Of a DNA stretch of 7,538 bases, positions 1 to 6,289 are shown piece after piece. The translations under genes and the position numbers were made by a program. The stretch is taken from contig DPMO01000202.1 of assembly GCA_003541445.1 (NCBI GenBank), positions 1-7,538 of the forward strand. The letters run 5' to 3'. Position 1 is the stretch's first letter; every line of letters starts with the position of its first letter. Source of the DNA: Clostridiales bacterium (GTDB lineage Bacteria; Bacillota; Sulfobacillia; UBA995; UBA9673). The notes beneath the pieces are model-generated. The model made no database searches, was not told the DNA's origin, and was given only the letters and a program-made list of their open reading frames with translations.

Positions 1-288
1 CTGCTGGATCATGTACCCGATGAGCCCCTGGCTCTGCGCGCCGCAGATGTCCAGCGGCATGGCCGGGACCTGGTCGGCGCCCTCCTCGTTCTGGATGAGG
101 ATGTTCCCCACCTGCGGGCCGTTGCCGTGCGTGACAACGACCCGGTGGCCCATCTCGATGAGGGAGACGATGGCGCCGGCCGTCTGGGCGATGTTGGCCC
201 TCTGCTCCTCCGCCGTCCCCCTCTGCCCGGGCTGGAGTATCGCGTTCCCCCCCAGAGCGATGACGACCGTTTCACCTCTGGGTTCCAT
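1..288 (-). CDS. arcC: Carbamate kinase, N-terminal part (runs off the window)
   Basis: The 96 visible codons encode the start of a carbamate kinase. This enzyme makes ATP and carbamate from carbamoyl phosphate and ADP in the cytoplasm, usually at the end of arginine deiminase, agmatine deiminase or purine/ureide fermentation. Visible family signatures are ALGGNAIL (residues 11-18), a conserved EEQRANI segment (27-33), THGNGPQVGN (53-62) and PLDICGAQSQGLIGYM (78-93), all in the family's usual order. The ATG at 288 has GGAGG five bases upstream. An earlier ATG at 293 is in another frame. The gene begins 59 bases after the amrS stop with no visible terminator, so co-transcription is likely. About two thirds of the protein lies outside the window. 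The identification is firm; which pathway feeds it cannot be seen here. Confidence 0.93.
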   Translation of the reverse strand, partial: MEPRGETVVIALGGNAILQPGQRGTAEEQRANIAQTAGAIVSLIEMGHRVVVTHGNGPQVGNILIQNEEGADQVPAMPLDICGAQSQGLIGYMIQQ

Positions 289-347
289 CTCATCCTCCGT
301 TCCCGTTCCGGACCGCTCCCACCTGCCCGTCCCCTGCGACGCCGGGC

Positions 348-1352
348 TCACCGGTCCCTTATGTTGACCCCCCTACCGCATCTACGGCACTTCCCCCCTT
401 CGAGTTCCATCCGCCGGGCCGAGAAACCTCGCCTCGAGACCAGGACCGCGCCGCAGGACGGGCAGGCCGTGTCTCCGGCATCGACTTCCCAGGCGTTGCC
501 GATGTAGACGTAAGACAGGTGTCGGGCGGCGATTTCTCTGGCCCGCCTCAGGGTCTGGACCGGTGTCTCGGGGCGGGTCATCTTCCAGTTGGGGAAGTAG
601 CGCGACAGGTGCAGGGGTATTTCCGGGGAGATTCCCGCCAGCCACTCGCAGAGGCGTTCGACCTCCTCGTCCCCGTCGTTGAGGCCCGGGATGAGCAGGC
701 AGGTGACCTCCACATGACAGCCGGCCGCATGGGCGGTCTCGACCGTCCGGAGGACCGGCTCGAGGCGGCCCGAGCAGACCTCCCTGTAGAACTCTGTCGA
801 GAAGGACTTCACGTCGACGTTCATGGCGTCGACATAGGGGAGCAGGTCCTTGAGAGGCTCTTCCCGCACGTAGCCGTTCGTGACGAGCACGTTCTTCAGG
901 CCGCGCTCCCGCGCGAGTCTCGCCGTGTCGAGGACGTACTCGAACCACACGAGAGGCTCGCTGTAGGTGTAGGCCAGCCCGATGCACGGCCGCTGCGGGT
1001 CGCTCCACGCGGCGGCCGTCTCGACCGCCCTCTCGGGCGGGAACGGGACGTCCTCACCGTCGCCCTGTGACAGCTCCCAGTTCTGGCAGTGTCGGCAGCG
1101 CAGGTTGCAGCCGTAGGCTCCGAGCGAGAAGACGTAGGTCCCGGGGTGGAAGTGGTAGAGGGGCTTCTTTTCCACGGGGTCCATGGCGTAGGAAGCCACG
1201 CGGCCGTACTTCACGGCCACGAGGACACCGTCCTGGTTCCTGCGAACCCGACAGAACCCGACCTTCCCCGGACGGATCCGGCAGTCCTGGGGGCAGAGAA
1301 GACAATGGACGACATCCCCTTCGAGCTTCTCGTAGTGGTCGGCCTCCCGCAT
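348..1352 (-). CDS. amrS: AmmeMemoRadiSam system radical SAM enzyme
   Basis: This 334-residue radical SAM protein is the third component of the AmmeMemoRadiSam system (NCBI family name AmrS), related to pyruvate formate-lyase activating enzymes. The 4Fe-4S/SAM motif CNLRCRHC places the CxxxCxxC cysteines at 82, 86 and 89. Other family-like segments are YTYSEPLVWFEY, VLVTNGY, MNVDVKSF and LSRYFPNWKM. There are two further cysteine groups: C17, C20, C24 and C34 before the core, and C297, C300, C322 and C325 near the C-terminus, the latter resembling a zinc ribbon. I chose the ATG at 1352 because GGAGG (1364-1360) lies seven bases before it; a GTG at 1358, two codons earlier, touches the ribosome site and is less likely. 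The gene starts 104 bases after the Memo-AMMECR1 fusion. It is cytosolic, with no signal peptide or membrane segment. The substrate is unknown to me. Confidence 0.93.
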   Translation of the reverse strand: MREADHYEKLEGDVVHCLLCPQDCRIRPGKVGFCRVRRNQDGVLVAVKYGRVASYAMDPVEKKPLYHFHPGTYVFSLGAYGCNLRCRHCQNWELSQGDGEDVPFPPERAVETAAAWSDPQRPCIGLAYTYSEPLVWFEYVLDTARLARERGLKNVLVTNGYVREEPLKDLLPYVDAMNVDVKSFSTEFYREVCSGRLEPVLRTVETAHAAGCHVEVTCLLIPGLNDGDEEVERLCEWLAGISPEIPLHLSRYFPNWKMTRPETPVQTLRRAREIAARHLSYVYIGNAWEVDAGDTACPSCGAVLVSRRGFSARRMELEGGKCRRCGRGVNIRDR

Positions 1353-1456
1353 CCACACCCCTCCCGCGGTGTGCTGGCCCGAGCGCTGTGGGCCCGAGTC
1401 ACGGCCCCGACCGGGCCGCCCGCCGCACCGGGCACGCCTCCCCGCCCCGGCGTCTC

Positions 1457-2962
1457 TCAGCGGTAGCGCGTCACCTTGAACCGGAAGAGCCGCACCCCGG
1501 GCTCGTCCGGGCTTATCCCCGCCTTCTGCATGGCGATCCTTACCTGGTCCTCCACCGTCTCCACGCCGTCAAGGTCGGGCAGGAGGAGACCGGTCCGGTC
1601 CCCTTTGGTGACGATGACCCCGTAGACCGCGGGGTCCAGTTCGTCCACCCCGGCGACCGGCTCGGGAGGCTCGAGGACGTCCACGGAGTACTCGAGGTCA
1701 CCCAGCTCGTCCTCACGGACGGGGGGGAACCTCGGGTCGGCCGTCCCGGCCTGGATGGCGTTCCAGACGATTTCCTCCGCGAGGTTCGGGGCGGCGGGCT
1801 GGATGGTCCCGATACATCCCCGGAGCTGCCCCCCCTTCTTGAGGGACACGAAAGCGCCCGCCCGGCGGTCGAGGCCGGGGCTCGAGGCCGGCGCCGAGAT
1901 GCGCCGCCCTTCACGCACGTACGTCTCAAGCGAGAGACGGGCCAGGCGGACGAACGGGTGTGGCGCCCCGTCCCGACCGGCCGCGGGCCCGCCGCCGTCC
2001 GGCTGCCGCCTCGGGTCCTCTCCGTCCTGTCCGGGGCCTTCCGTCTTCCCCTCCGCGGGGGCGGTCCTCCCACCGGAGGCGGGCTTCTCACCGCCGCCTG
2101 GAACCTCCCGACGCGGTCCGGGCCTACCACTAGTGTTCCTCGGGAGGAAGGTGGCCACGGCGTACCCGACGCCGAAGGGTCCTTCGTAGGAGAGGACCTC
2201 GGGCACGATGTCGAGACCGTCGAGAGCGCCGAACAGGGTCAGGATGGGGCCGAAACCGCACTCGCCCGCCCGCTCGACGAGTTCGGGGTCCATCTCCAGC
2301 AGGGCCTTGACGTCGGCTCGGGCGAGGGCGTCGACGACCCTCCGGTCGAAGATGCGGCCCATCGGGTCGTAGCCGGCCGGAGCGCCTTCGGTCAGGCGGT
2401 GGGAGAGGTCGCCGCTCGCCACGTAGACGACGCGCACTCCGAGTTCCACGGCCGCCGCCTGGACGGCCTGGCCGAACCGGTAGAGCTCCTCCCGCCCGAG
2501 GGGGCCGACGGCACCCGCGACCAGCCGGCACTCGAGCCCGGCCTCGGTGAGGTAGTGGAGGGGGACGAGGACGGCGTAGTGCAGCCTGTCCGGAGGGCGG
2601 AAGCTCATCTTGTCCGCGTCAGGAGTGAAGACGGTGACGTTCCTCCGGGCGGCCTCCTCTCGGATGCGGTCGACCAGCCGGAGGTCGTTGCCGAAGCGGA
2701 GGGAGGTGCCGGCGATGCCGAATTCGCGGAAGTTGCCCTGGAGGACAGGGCTTGCCAGGAGCGTCACCGCGCTGCGGACCACCGGACCGTGCGGGGCGAT
2801 GACGACGACCGTGTCGGGTCTCATGTCCCGCACGAGGGCGGCGGCCCCCTGGAGAGCGTTTCGGGTCTTCACGACCTGGTCGAGGTCCTTGTCACCGATC
2901 TCCGGAACGATGATGGGCGCGTGCGGGGACAGCACCCCGAGGACGATCCCTGCTCGAGCCAT
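1457..2962 (-). CDS. amrB-amrA: AmmeMemoRadiSam protein B-A fusion (Memo-like plus AMMECR1 domain)
   Basis: This 501-residue protein joins two system components. Residues 1-275 form a Memo/LigB-type class III extradiol dioxygenase subunit B-like domain, with LSPHAP (H14), APHGP (H58), SGDLSHR (H188) and GECGFGP (E234, C235). By family analogy H14, H58 and E234 are the likely metal ligands. Residues 276-335 are a Gly/Pro/charged linker that looks disordered. Residues 336-501 are the AMMECR1 domain with its hallmark LRGCIGT (380-386), followed by DPRFPPV and a C-terminal FRFKVTRYR. This B-A order is a known architecture in bacteria. The ATG at 2962 has GGGAG ten bases upstream; the frame stays open upstream, but the extra 35 residues show no domain character. 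It begins seven bases after the racemase-like stop, suggesting translational coupling, and amrS follows. Metal binding and enzymatic activity are inferred from the family, not shown. Confidence 0.93.
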   Translation of the reverse strand: MARAGIVLGVLSPHAPIIVPEIGDKDLDQVVKTRNALQGAAALVRDMRPDTVVVIAPHGPVVRSAVTLLASPVLQGNFREFGIAGTSLRFGNDLRLVDRIREEAARRNVTVFTPDADKMSFRPPDRLHYAVLVPLHYLTEAGLECRLVAGAVGPLGREELYRFGQAVQAAAVELGVRVVYVASGDLSHRLTEGAPAGYDPMGRIFDRRVVDALARADVKALLEMDPELVERAGECGFGPILTLFGALDGLDIVPEVLSYEGPFGVGYAVATFLPRNTSGRPGPRREVPGGGEKPASGGRTAPAEGKTEGPGQDGEDPRRQPDGGGPAAGRDGAPHPFVRLARLSLETYVREGRRISAPASSPGLDRRAGAFVSLKKGGQLRGCIGTIQPAAPNLAEEIVWNAIQAGTADPRFPPVREDELGDLEYSVDVLEPPEPVAGVDELDPAVYGVIVTKGDRTGLLLPDLDGVETVEDQVRIAMQKAGISPDEPGVRLFRFKVTRYR

Positions 2963-2969
2963 GGCGCGT

Positions 2970-4119
2970 TCACTCCCGGACGTCCCCGACGTGGACCTTG
3001 ACCACGTCGGGCGATGTCGAAGCCTGCAGGAGGCAGGCGTAGTTGACCAGGAACCCGACCTCCTCACCGACGGAGAGGCGGCCGGGGTAGTCCTCGATGT
3101 CGAGCACGAGGTGGTCGCTGGTGGCTCCCACCACCTCGATGCCGCCGGCGAGCGGTTTCAATCCCTCCGGAACGATATCCTGCCTTCCGGCCGCGACGAC
3201 CGCGCGCAGGCGGGGGCCCCTGTCGACGAAGACCGGGCGGTGGCCGAAGGCGTCCTCGGCGAGCTCGCCGACCGGTGCGCTCGGCTTGCGGCGTATCTCG
3301 ATGACCCGGGCCCAGAAGGTGACCGCGTCGAGGTGACACCCGGGAAGGGGCTCCCGACGCAGACTGTCCCGCCCGAGGACGATGCCCTCACCGACCCGGA
3401 GGTCGTGCAGGCCCTCCGGGAGGCGCTCTCCTCTCACGAGGAGGGGGAGGACCGCCGTGTTCCCGGCCGACACCCTGAGAGGCCGCCCCAGACGTTCACC
3501 GGTCTCCCGAGCCAGGATCAGGAGGTGTTCGAGGTGCGCGGGCGTCGGGACCACTCCGGAGAAGCAGGCCATGTTCGCGGCCAGGCCGGCGACATGGGCC
3601 CGCCGCGAGGGGTCGCTCCGGCCCGCGGCCCGGGCCATCCGCTCCTCGAACTCCACGGCCGCGTCGGGCAACTCCTCCGGCAAAAGGCCTTCCCTCAGGT
3701 CTCCGAAGTCGACGGTCAGGAGCACCTCGTAGGGCCGGTCAGGCCCGGTCGCCCTGGCGAGACTCTCCGCGACCTCGAGGCTCGCGCACAGGACGCCGTC
3801 GGAAAGGGCCACGGCCGCCGGGGCGTCGGCCGGGGAGGGCTCCCGGAGAAGAAGGAAGGGGACCCTCCGGTCCGCCGTGCCCCCCGCGCCTGCGCCGCGC
3901 AGGGCCTGCAGGCGGCGGAGGTTCGACAGGCGGGAGTCGGCCAGGCCCGCCGCCCCCCCCGGCCAGGAAGGCCCGGGCGACCGCGGGGTCACCTCGGAGG
4001 ACCTTGGTCACGGCGTGGAGCTCGAGGCCGGCCGCACGGCAGCACCCCGCCAGGGCCCGCGCGTTGGCGGCCAGCTTGACAAGGTCGATCTCGAGTCTCG
4101 GCGCCGGTGACGTCGACAT
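2970..4119 (-). pseudogene. Alanine/ornithine racemase-family PLP protein, broken by a frameshift
   Basis: Two frames together encode one PLP-dependent racemase of the YhfX/ornithine racemase type (fold III, alanine racemase N-domain barrel). The first part starts at the ATG at 4119 (GGAG eight bases upstream) and carries PRLEIDLVKL and the PLP lysine K39 in HAVTKVLRGDP. After a run of eight G the family pattern continues in another frame: LADSRLSNL, LTVDFGDLREG, SAGNTAVLPLL, LRVGEGIVLG, KPSAPVGE, VFVDRGPR and [16 protein letters not shown], ending at 2970. With one G fewer the product would be about 382 residues, normal for this family. As written, translation from 4119 leaves the family sequence, and the remaining open frame (ATG at 3992) lacks the PLP lysine. 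The C-terminal part is well conserved, which suggests a sequencing error or a very recent or reversible mutation rather than an old pseudogene. Substrate (Orn, Ala or other amino acid) cannot be told from sequence. Confidence 0.85.
3953..3960. repeat. Homopolymer of eight C (G8 on the coding strand) at the frameshift
   Basis: Eight consecutive C on the plus strand are read as G8 inside the racemase-like gene. The reading frame that matches the family switches exactly here: upstream it reads ...ARAFLAGG, downstream AAGLADSRL. Removing one G, or four, or adding two would join the frames. Such runs are prone to polymerase slippage in vivo and to base-calling or assembly error. The sequence alone cannot tell these apart. 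Confidence 0.85.
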
Positions 4120-4299
4120 CCGTGCCACTCCGGCCGGTCTCCTCCCAGACATACGGCCGCCCCGGGTCGTCGGCTGTGGAGCGCCCCGAGGACGGCCATG
4201 ACGCAAGACCTGTCGAAGACCGGGTCAAGAGGCGTCCGGTCCCGACATCCGATTCCATTCTACCCGGGTCAGGTCCTCACCTTCGGCGGCCGTCACCCG

Positions 4300-4332
4300 C
4301 CCGCCCGGCGGCCCGGGGCCTCCGAGGGCGGG
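4300..4332 (-). terminator. Possible GC-rich hairpin after cwlD (weak)
   Basis: In the 243-base gap between cwlD and the racemase-like gene, CCCGCCC (4300-4306) can pair with GGGCGGG (4326-4332) over a 19-base loop that itself holds a GGCC/GGCC inner pairing. It lies about 30 bases after the cwlD stop. There is no T-run after it on the transcribed strand, so it is not a standard intrinsic terminator, and in DNA this GC-rich such pairings are common by chance. The same gap holds a TAGAAT (4262-4257) that could be a -10 box for the downstream cluster, but I see no convincing -35 box. Confidence 0.2.
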
Positions 4333-4362
4333 GCCGCGAGGAAGAGCCAAGGTCCGGGGGGT

Positions 4363-5208
4363 TCAGGCCGTGCCGGGCGGCGGGTGGTGGACGAAGCGGC
4401 AGATGCCGAAGAAGATAGCCATGGCGACGAGGTGCTGGTAGTCCGGGTCCTGGAGGAGCGCGAGGTCGCGCGGATTGGACAGGAAGCCCATCTCGACGAC
4501 GACGGCGGGAGCGTCCGTCTCTCTGATGAGGAAGATGTCCTGGCGCCCGTTGGGCTGCCGGTCGGTCTCACCGGTGACCCTGACGAGCTCGGCCTGGATG
4601 GCTTCAGCGAGGAACCTGCCGCCGGGGTGCGCGCCGGGCATGTAGAAGGTCTGGGCGCCGCGCCACACGCTGGAAGGGAAGGAGTTACAGTGCAGGGAGA
4701 CCAGGAGGTCGGCCCCGGCCCGCTTCACCGCCTCGACCCTCCGGATGAGGTCCGCCCGTATGGCCGAGCCGTGGCGCTGCGCATCTCCCGGCTGGAGGAG
4801 GTCGCGGTCCTCGGTCCTCGTCAGGAAGACCTCGGCCCCGGCCCGGACGAGGATGTCGCGTAGTTTCAGCGACACGGCCAGGTTCAGGTCGGCCTCCGCC
4901 ACGCCGCTGTCGACAATCACGCCGGGGTCGAAGCCGCCGTGGCCGGGGTCGATGGCCACGACAAGGCCGGAGAGGACGCCTGCAGCGGGGACGACCGGAC
5001 CGTCGGGCAGCCAGACGGCGCCGAAGGCCGCGGCCACGGAGCCGCCGGCCAGAAACCACCCGGTGGCGGCCACCCCGAGGAGCAGGACCGCACCCAGGGC
5101 CGCAGGGGTCGACGGGGAAGCCAGGCCTCGCGAACCGGTGATGCGGGTCGGCCGCCCGACGGCGGCCGTCGGCCGGGCAGGAGACCCCGGCCCTGTCCGG
5201 TGAGACAT
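4363..5208 (-). CDS. cwlD: N-acetylmuramoyl-L-alanine amidase, CwlD-like
   Basis: This 281-residue zinc amidase (Amidase_3 family) cleaves the bond between N-acetylmuramic acid and L-alanine in peptidoglycan. CwlD in spore formers does this for muramic-lactam formation in the spore cortex. Zinc ligands are visible: H90 in AIDPGHGGFDPG, E105 in SGVAEADLNLA, and H173 in SLHCNS; the catalytic glutamate is E239 in VVVEMGFLSNP. Residues 1-33 are basic and polar, then a long hydrophobic stretch (about 34-67) acts as a signal anchor, putting the catalytic domain outside the membrane. The N-terminus is longer than in Bacillus CwlD (about 237 residues in total). The ATG at 5208 has GGGAGG ten bases upstream and GGAG four bases upstream; an ATG at 5217 is out of frame. 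The place after rpsI matches the Bacillus order and supports CwlD over other amidases. It follows rpsI by 164 bases. Confidence 0.9.
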   Translation of the reverse strand: MSHRTGPGSPARPTAAVGRPTRITGSRGLASPSTPAALGAVLLLGVAATGWFLAGGSVAAAFGAVWLPDGPVVPAAGVLSGLVVAIDPGHGGFDPGVIVDSGVAEADLNLAVSLKLRDILVRAGAEVFLTRTEDRDLLQPGDAQRHGSAIRADLIRRVEAVKRAGADLLVSLHCNSFPSSVWRGAQTFYMPGAHPGGRFLAEAIQAELVRVTGETDRQPNGRQDIFLIRETDAPAVVVEMGFLSNPRDLALLQDPDYQHLVAMAIFFGICRFVHHPPPGTA

Positions 5209-5266
5209 CCGGCTCCATCCTCCCGCCGCCCGCTCCGGGCAGGCTCGAGGCCGCCCCGAAGCCTTT

Positions 5267-5292
5267 TCCGACCATTCGTATGTGGGGTCGGA
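5267..5292. promoter_or_regulatory. Inverted repeat in the rpsI-cwlD gap
   Basis: TCCGACC (5267-5273) and GGTCGGA (5286-5292) form a perfect 7-base inverted repeat around a 12-base AT-richer centre, 58 bases or more upstream of the cwlD start. It could be an operator or an RNA hairpin. In the direction of cwlD transcription it is followed by AAAAGG, not T, so it is not an intrinsic terminator in that direction. The centre contains CATACGAA on the minus strand, loosely like the -10 box of sporulation sigma factor E promoters, but I see no matching -35. Function unproven. Confidence 0.35.
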
Positions 5293-5372
5293 GCGGACTT
5301 AGCACATCGGCGACCTGTCGGCGGGACGGACGGAAGGCGTCGACCGGACACGACTCCGTCTCGGGCGCCGCC

Positions 5373-5804
5373 TCACCTCTTGGAGAACTGCGGGGCCTTG
5401 CGGGCCTTCTTCAGCCCGTACTTGCGGCGCTCCTTCATCCGCGGGTCCCGCGTCAGAAGGCCGGCCTTCTTGAGGATGGGTCGGTAGTTCTCGTCGACCA
5501 GGAGCAGGGCCCGCGCGATGCCGTGCCTGATAGCTCCGGCCTGTCCGGACATCCCCCCGCCGCTCACCCGGACGATGACGTCGAACCTGTCGTCCAGATG
5601 GGTGAGGCGGAGCGGGAGGGTCAGCGAATCCCGGAGCATCGGCGTCGGGAAGTAGTCGTCGACGGGCCTGCCGTTGACGATGATCCGTCCTTCGCCAGGC
5701 ACCAAGCGTACACGAGCGACAGATGTCTTGCGCCGGCCGGTACCCTGGTACTCGACAGAACGCTGGGCAGGAGTCGTCACCACCGCTGCCGGCACCACCT
5801 TCAC
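5373..5804 (-). CDS. rpsI: 30S ribosomal protein S9
   Basis: S9 is a small-subunit head protein whose C-terminal tail reaches the P-site tRNA. The 143-residue product shows the family start [16 protein letters not shown] (19-34), then [12 protein letters not shown], the glycine-rich [41 protein letters not shown] and the universal SKR end. The GTG at 5804 overlaps the rplM stop (GTGA), which fits coupled translation even though no clear ribosome site precedes it. That start gives about 15 residues ahead of the usual S9 beginning; in-frame GTG codons at 5783 or 5780, with AAGGTGG upstream, would give a more typical length. It is the second gene of the rplM-rpsI pair. Confidence 0.97.
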   Translation of the reverse strand: MKVVPAAVVTTPAQRSVEYQGTGRRKTSVARVRLVPGEGRIIVNGRPVDDYFPTPMLRDSLTLPLRLTHLDDRFDVIVRVSGGGMSGQAGAIRHGIARALLLVDENYRPILKKAGLLTRDPRMKERRKYGLKKARKAPQFSKR

Positions 5805-6229
5805 AGTTCGAGTCTTTCGGGCTGCTGCGCTTCGTGGGGGTGGACCGGGCCGGCGTAGACCTTGAGCTTCTTCGCCATGGCCCGCCCCAGGCGGTTGTGC
5901 GGCAGCATCCCGCGGACGGCAATCTCGATGACCCTTTCGGGCCTGGTCTCCATCATCCGGCGGAAGGTGGTCGTCTTCAACCCACCCGGATAGCCGGAGT
6001 GTCGGTAGTAGAGCTTGCCTTCGGCCTTGTCTCCGGTGACGACCACCTTGTCGGCGTTGATCACGATGACGTAGTCCCCTGTGTCAAGAAAAGGGGTGTA
6101 GGTGGGCTTGTGCTTGCCGCGCAGGATGGCGGCAATCCGGCTGGCCAGACGGCCCAGGGTCTTGCCCTCGGCGTCAACGACGTACCAGCGTTTCTGTATC
6201 TCCGAAGGTTTGGCCACGTACGTCCGCAT
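5801..6229 (-). CDS. rplM: 50S ribosomal protein L13
   Basis: L13 is an early-assembly protein of the large ribosomal subunit that binds 23S rRNA. The 142-residue product has normal length and the full set of conserved segments: [17 protein letters not shown] (14-30), [37 protein letters not shown] and [34 protein letters not shown]. The ATG at 6229 is preceded by GAGGGGG about ten bases upstream. Its TGA overlaps the rpsI GTG by four bases. A promoter sits immediately upstream, leaving a leader of only about 25 bases. That is too short for an L13-type autoregulatory leader RNA, so if such control exists it is not visible here. Confidence 0.98.
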   Translation of the reverse strand: MRTYVAKPSEIQKRWYVVDAEGKTLGRLASRIAAILRGKHKPTYTPFLDTGDYVIVINADKVVVTGDKAEGKLYYRHSGYPGGLKTTTFRRMMETRPERVIEIAVRGMLPHNRLGRAMAKKLKVYAGPVHPHEAQQPERLEL

Positions 6230-6259
6230 AGGATGTCCCCCTCGAACGGCACAACTCGA

Positions 6260-6289
6260 ATTCTAATACGCGCGAGAATCCGGTGTCAA
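6260..6289 (-). promoter_or_regulatory. Sigma-70-type promoter for rplM-rpsI, overlapping the truA stop
   Basis: On the minus strand a perfect -35 box TTGACA (6289-6284) is followed by an 18-base spacer and a near-consensus -10 box TAGAAT (6265-6260). The stretch is clearly more AT-rich than its surroundings. The truA stop codon TGA (6288-6286) lies inside the -35 hexamer. Transcription would begin near 6253, giving a leader of about 25 bases to the rplM ATG. It would let L13 and S9 be made independently of the upstream ecf-truA transcript. Confidence 0.75.

Noticed and set aside
9..293. Minus-strand open frame starting at the ATG at 293
   Set aside because: It is out of frame with the carbamate kinase motifs that start at the ATG at 288; its product is Arg/Ser-rich and meaningless.
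1402..1418. Perfect 6-base hairpin (cggccc/gggccg, 5-base loop) between the fusion and amrS
   Set aside because: No T-run follows it in the transcribed direction and short GC hairpins are expected by chance at this base composition; the two genes belong to one system.
1067..3001. Very long open frame (644 codons) on the plus strand, antisense to the Memo-AMMECR1 fusion
   Set aside because: Its predicted protein is low-complexity, rich in Arg, Gly and Asp, with no recognisable motif; it arises from the GC-rich codons of the real gene on the other strand.
2610..4079. Long plus-strand open frame (489 codons) across the racemase-like gene
   Set aside because: Same antisense effect; no domain or family signature, while the minus strand shows clear racemase motifs.
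4120..4206. Upstream extension of the racemase-like gene to ATG codons at 4152 or 4206
   Set aside because: The added residues have no family similarity, and the ATG at 4119 has a well-spaced GGAG and begins where related racemases begin.
4200..4228. TTGACC as a -35 box for the racemase-like gene
   Set aside because: At a 16-18 base distance there is only a TGCGTC-like sequence, not a credible -10 box.
6230..6285. L13 leader RNA (autoregulatory) before rplM
   Set aside because: The promoter leaves only about 25 leader bases, with no visible hairpin.
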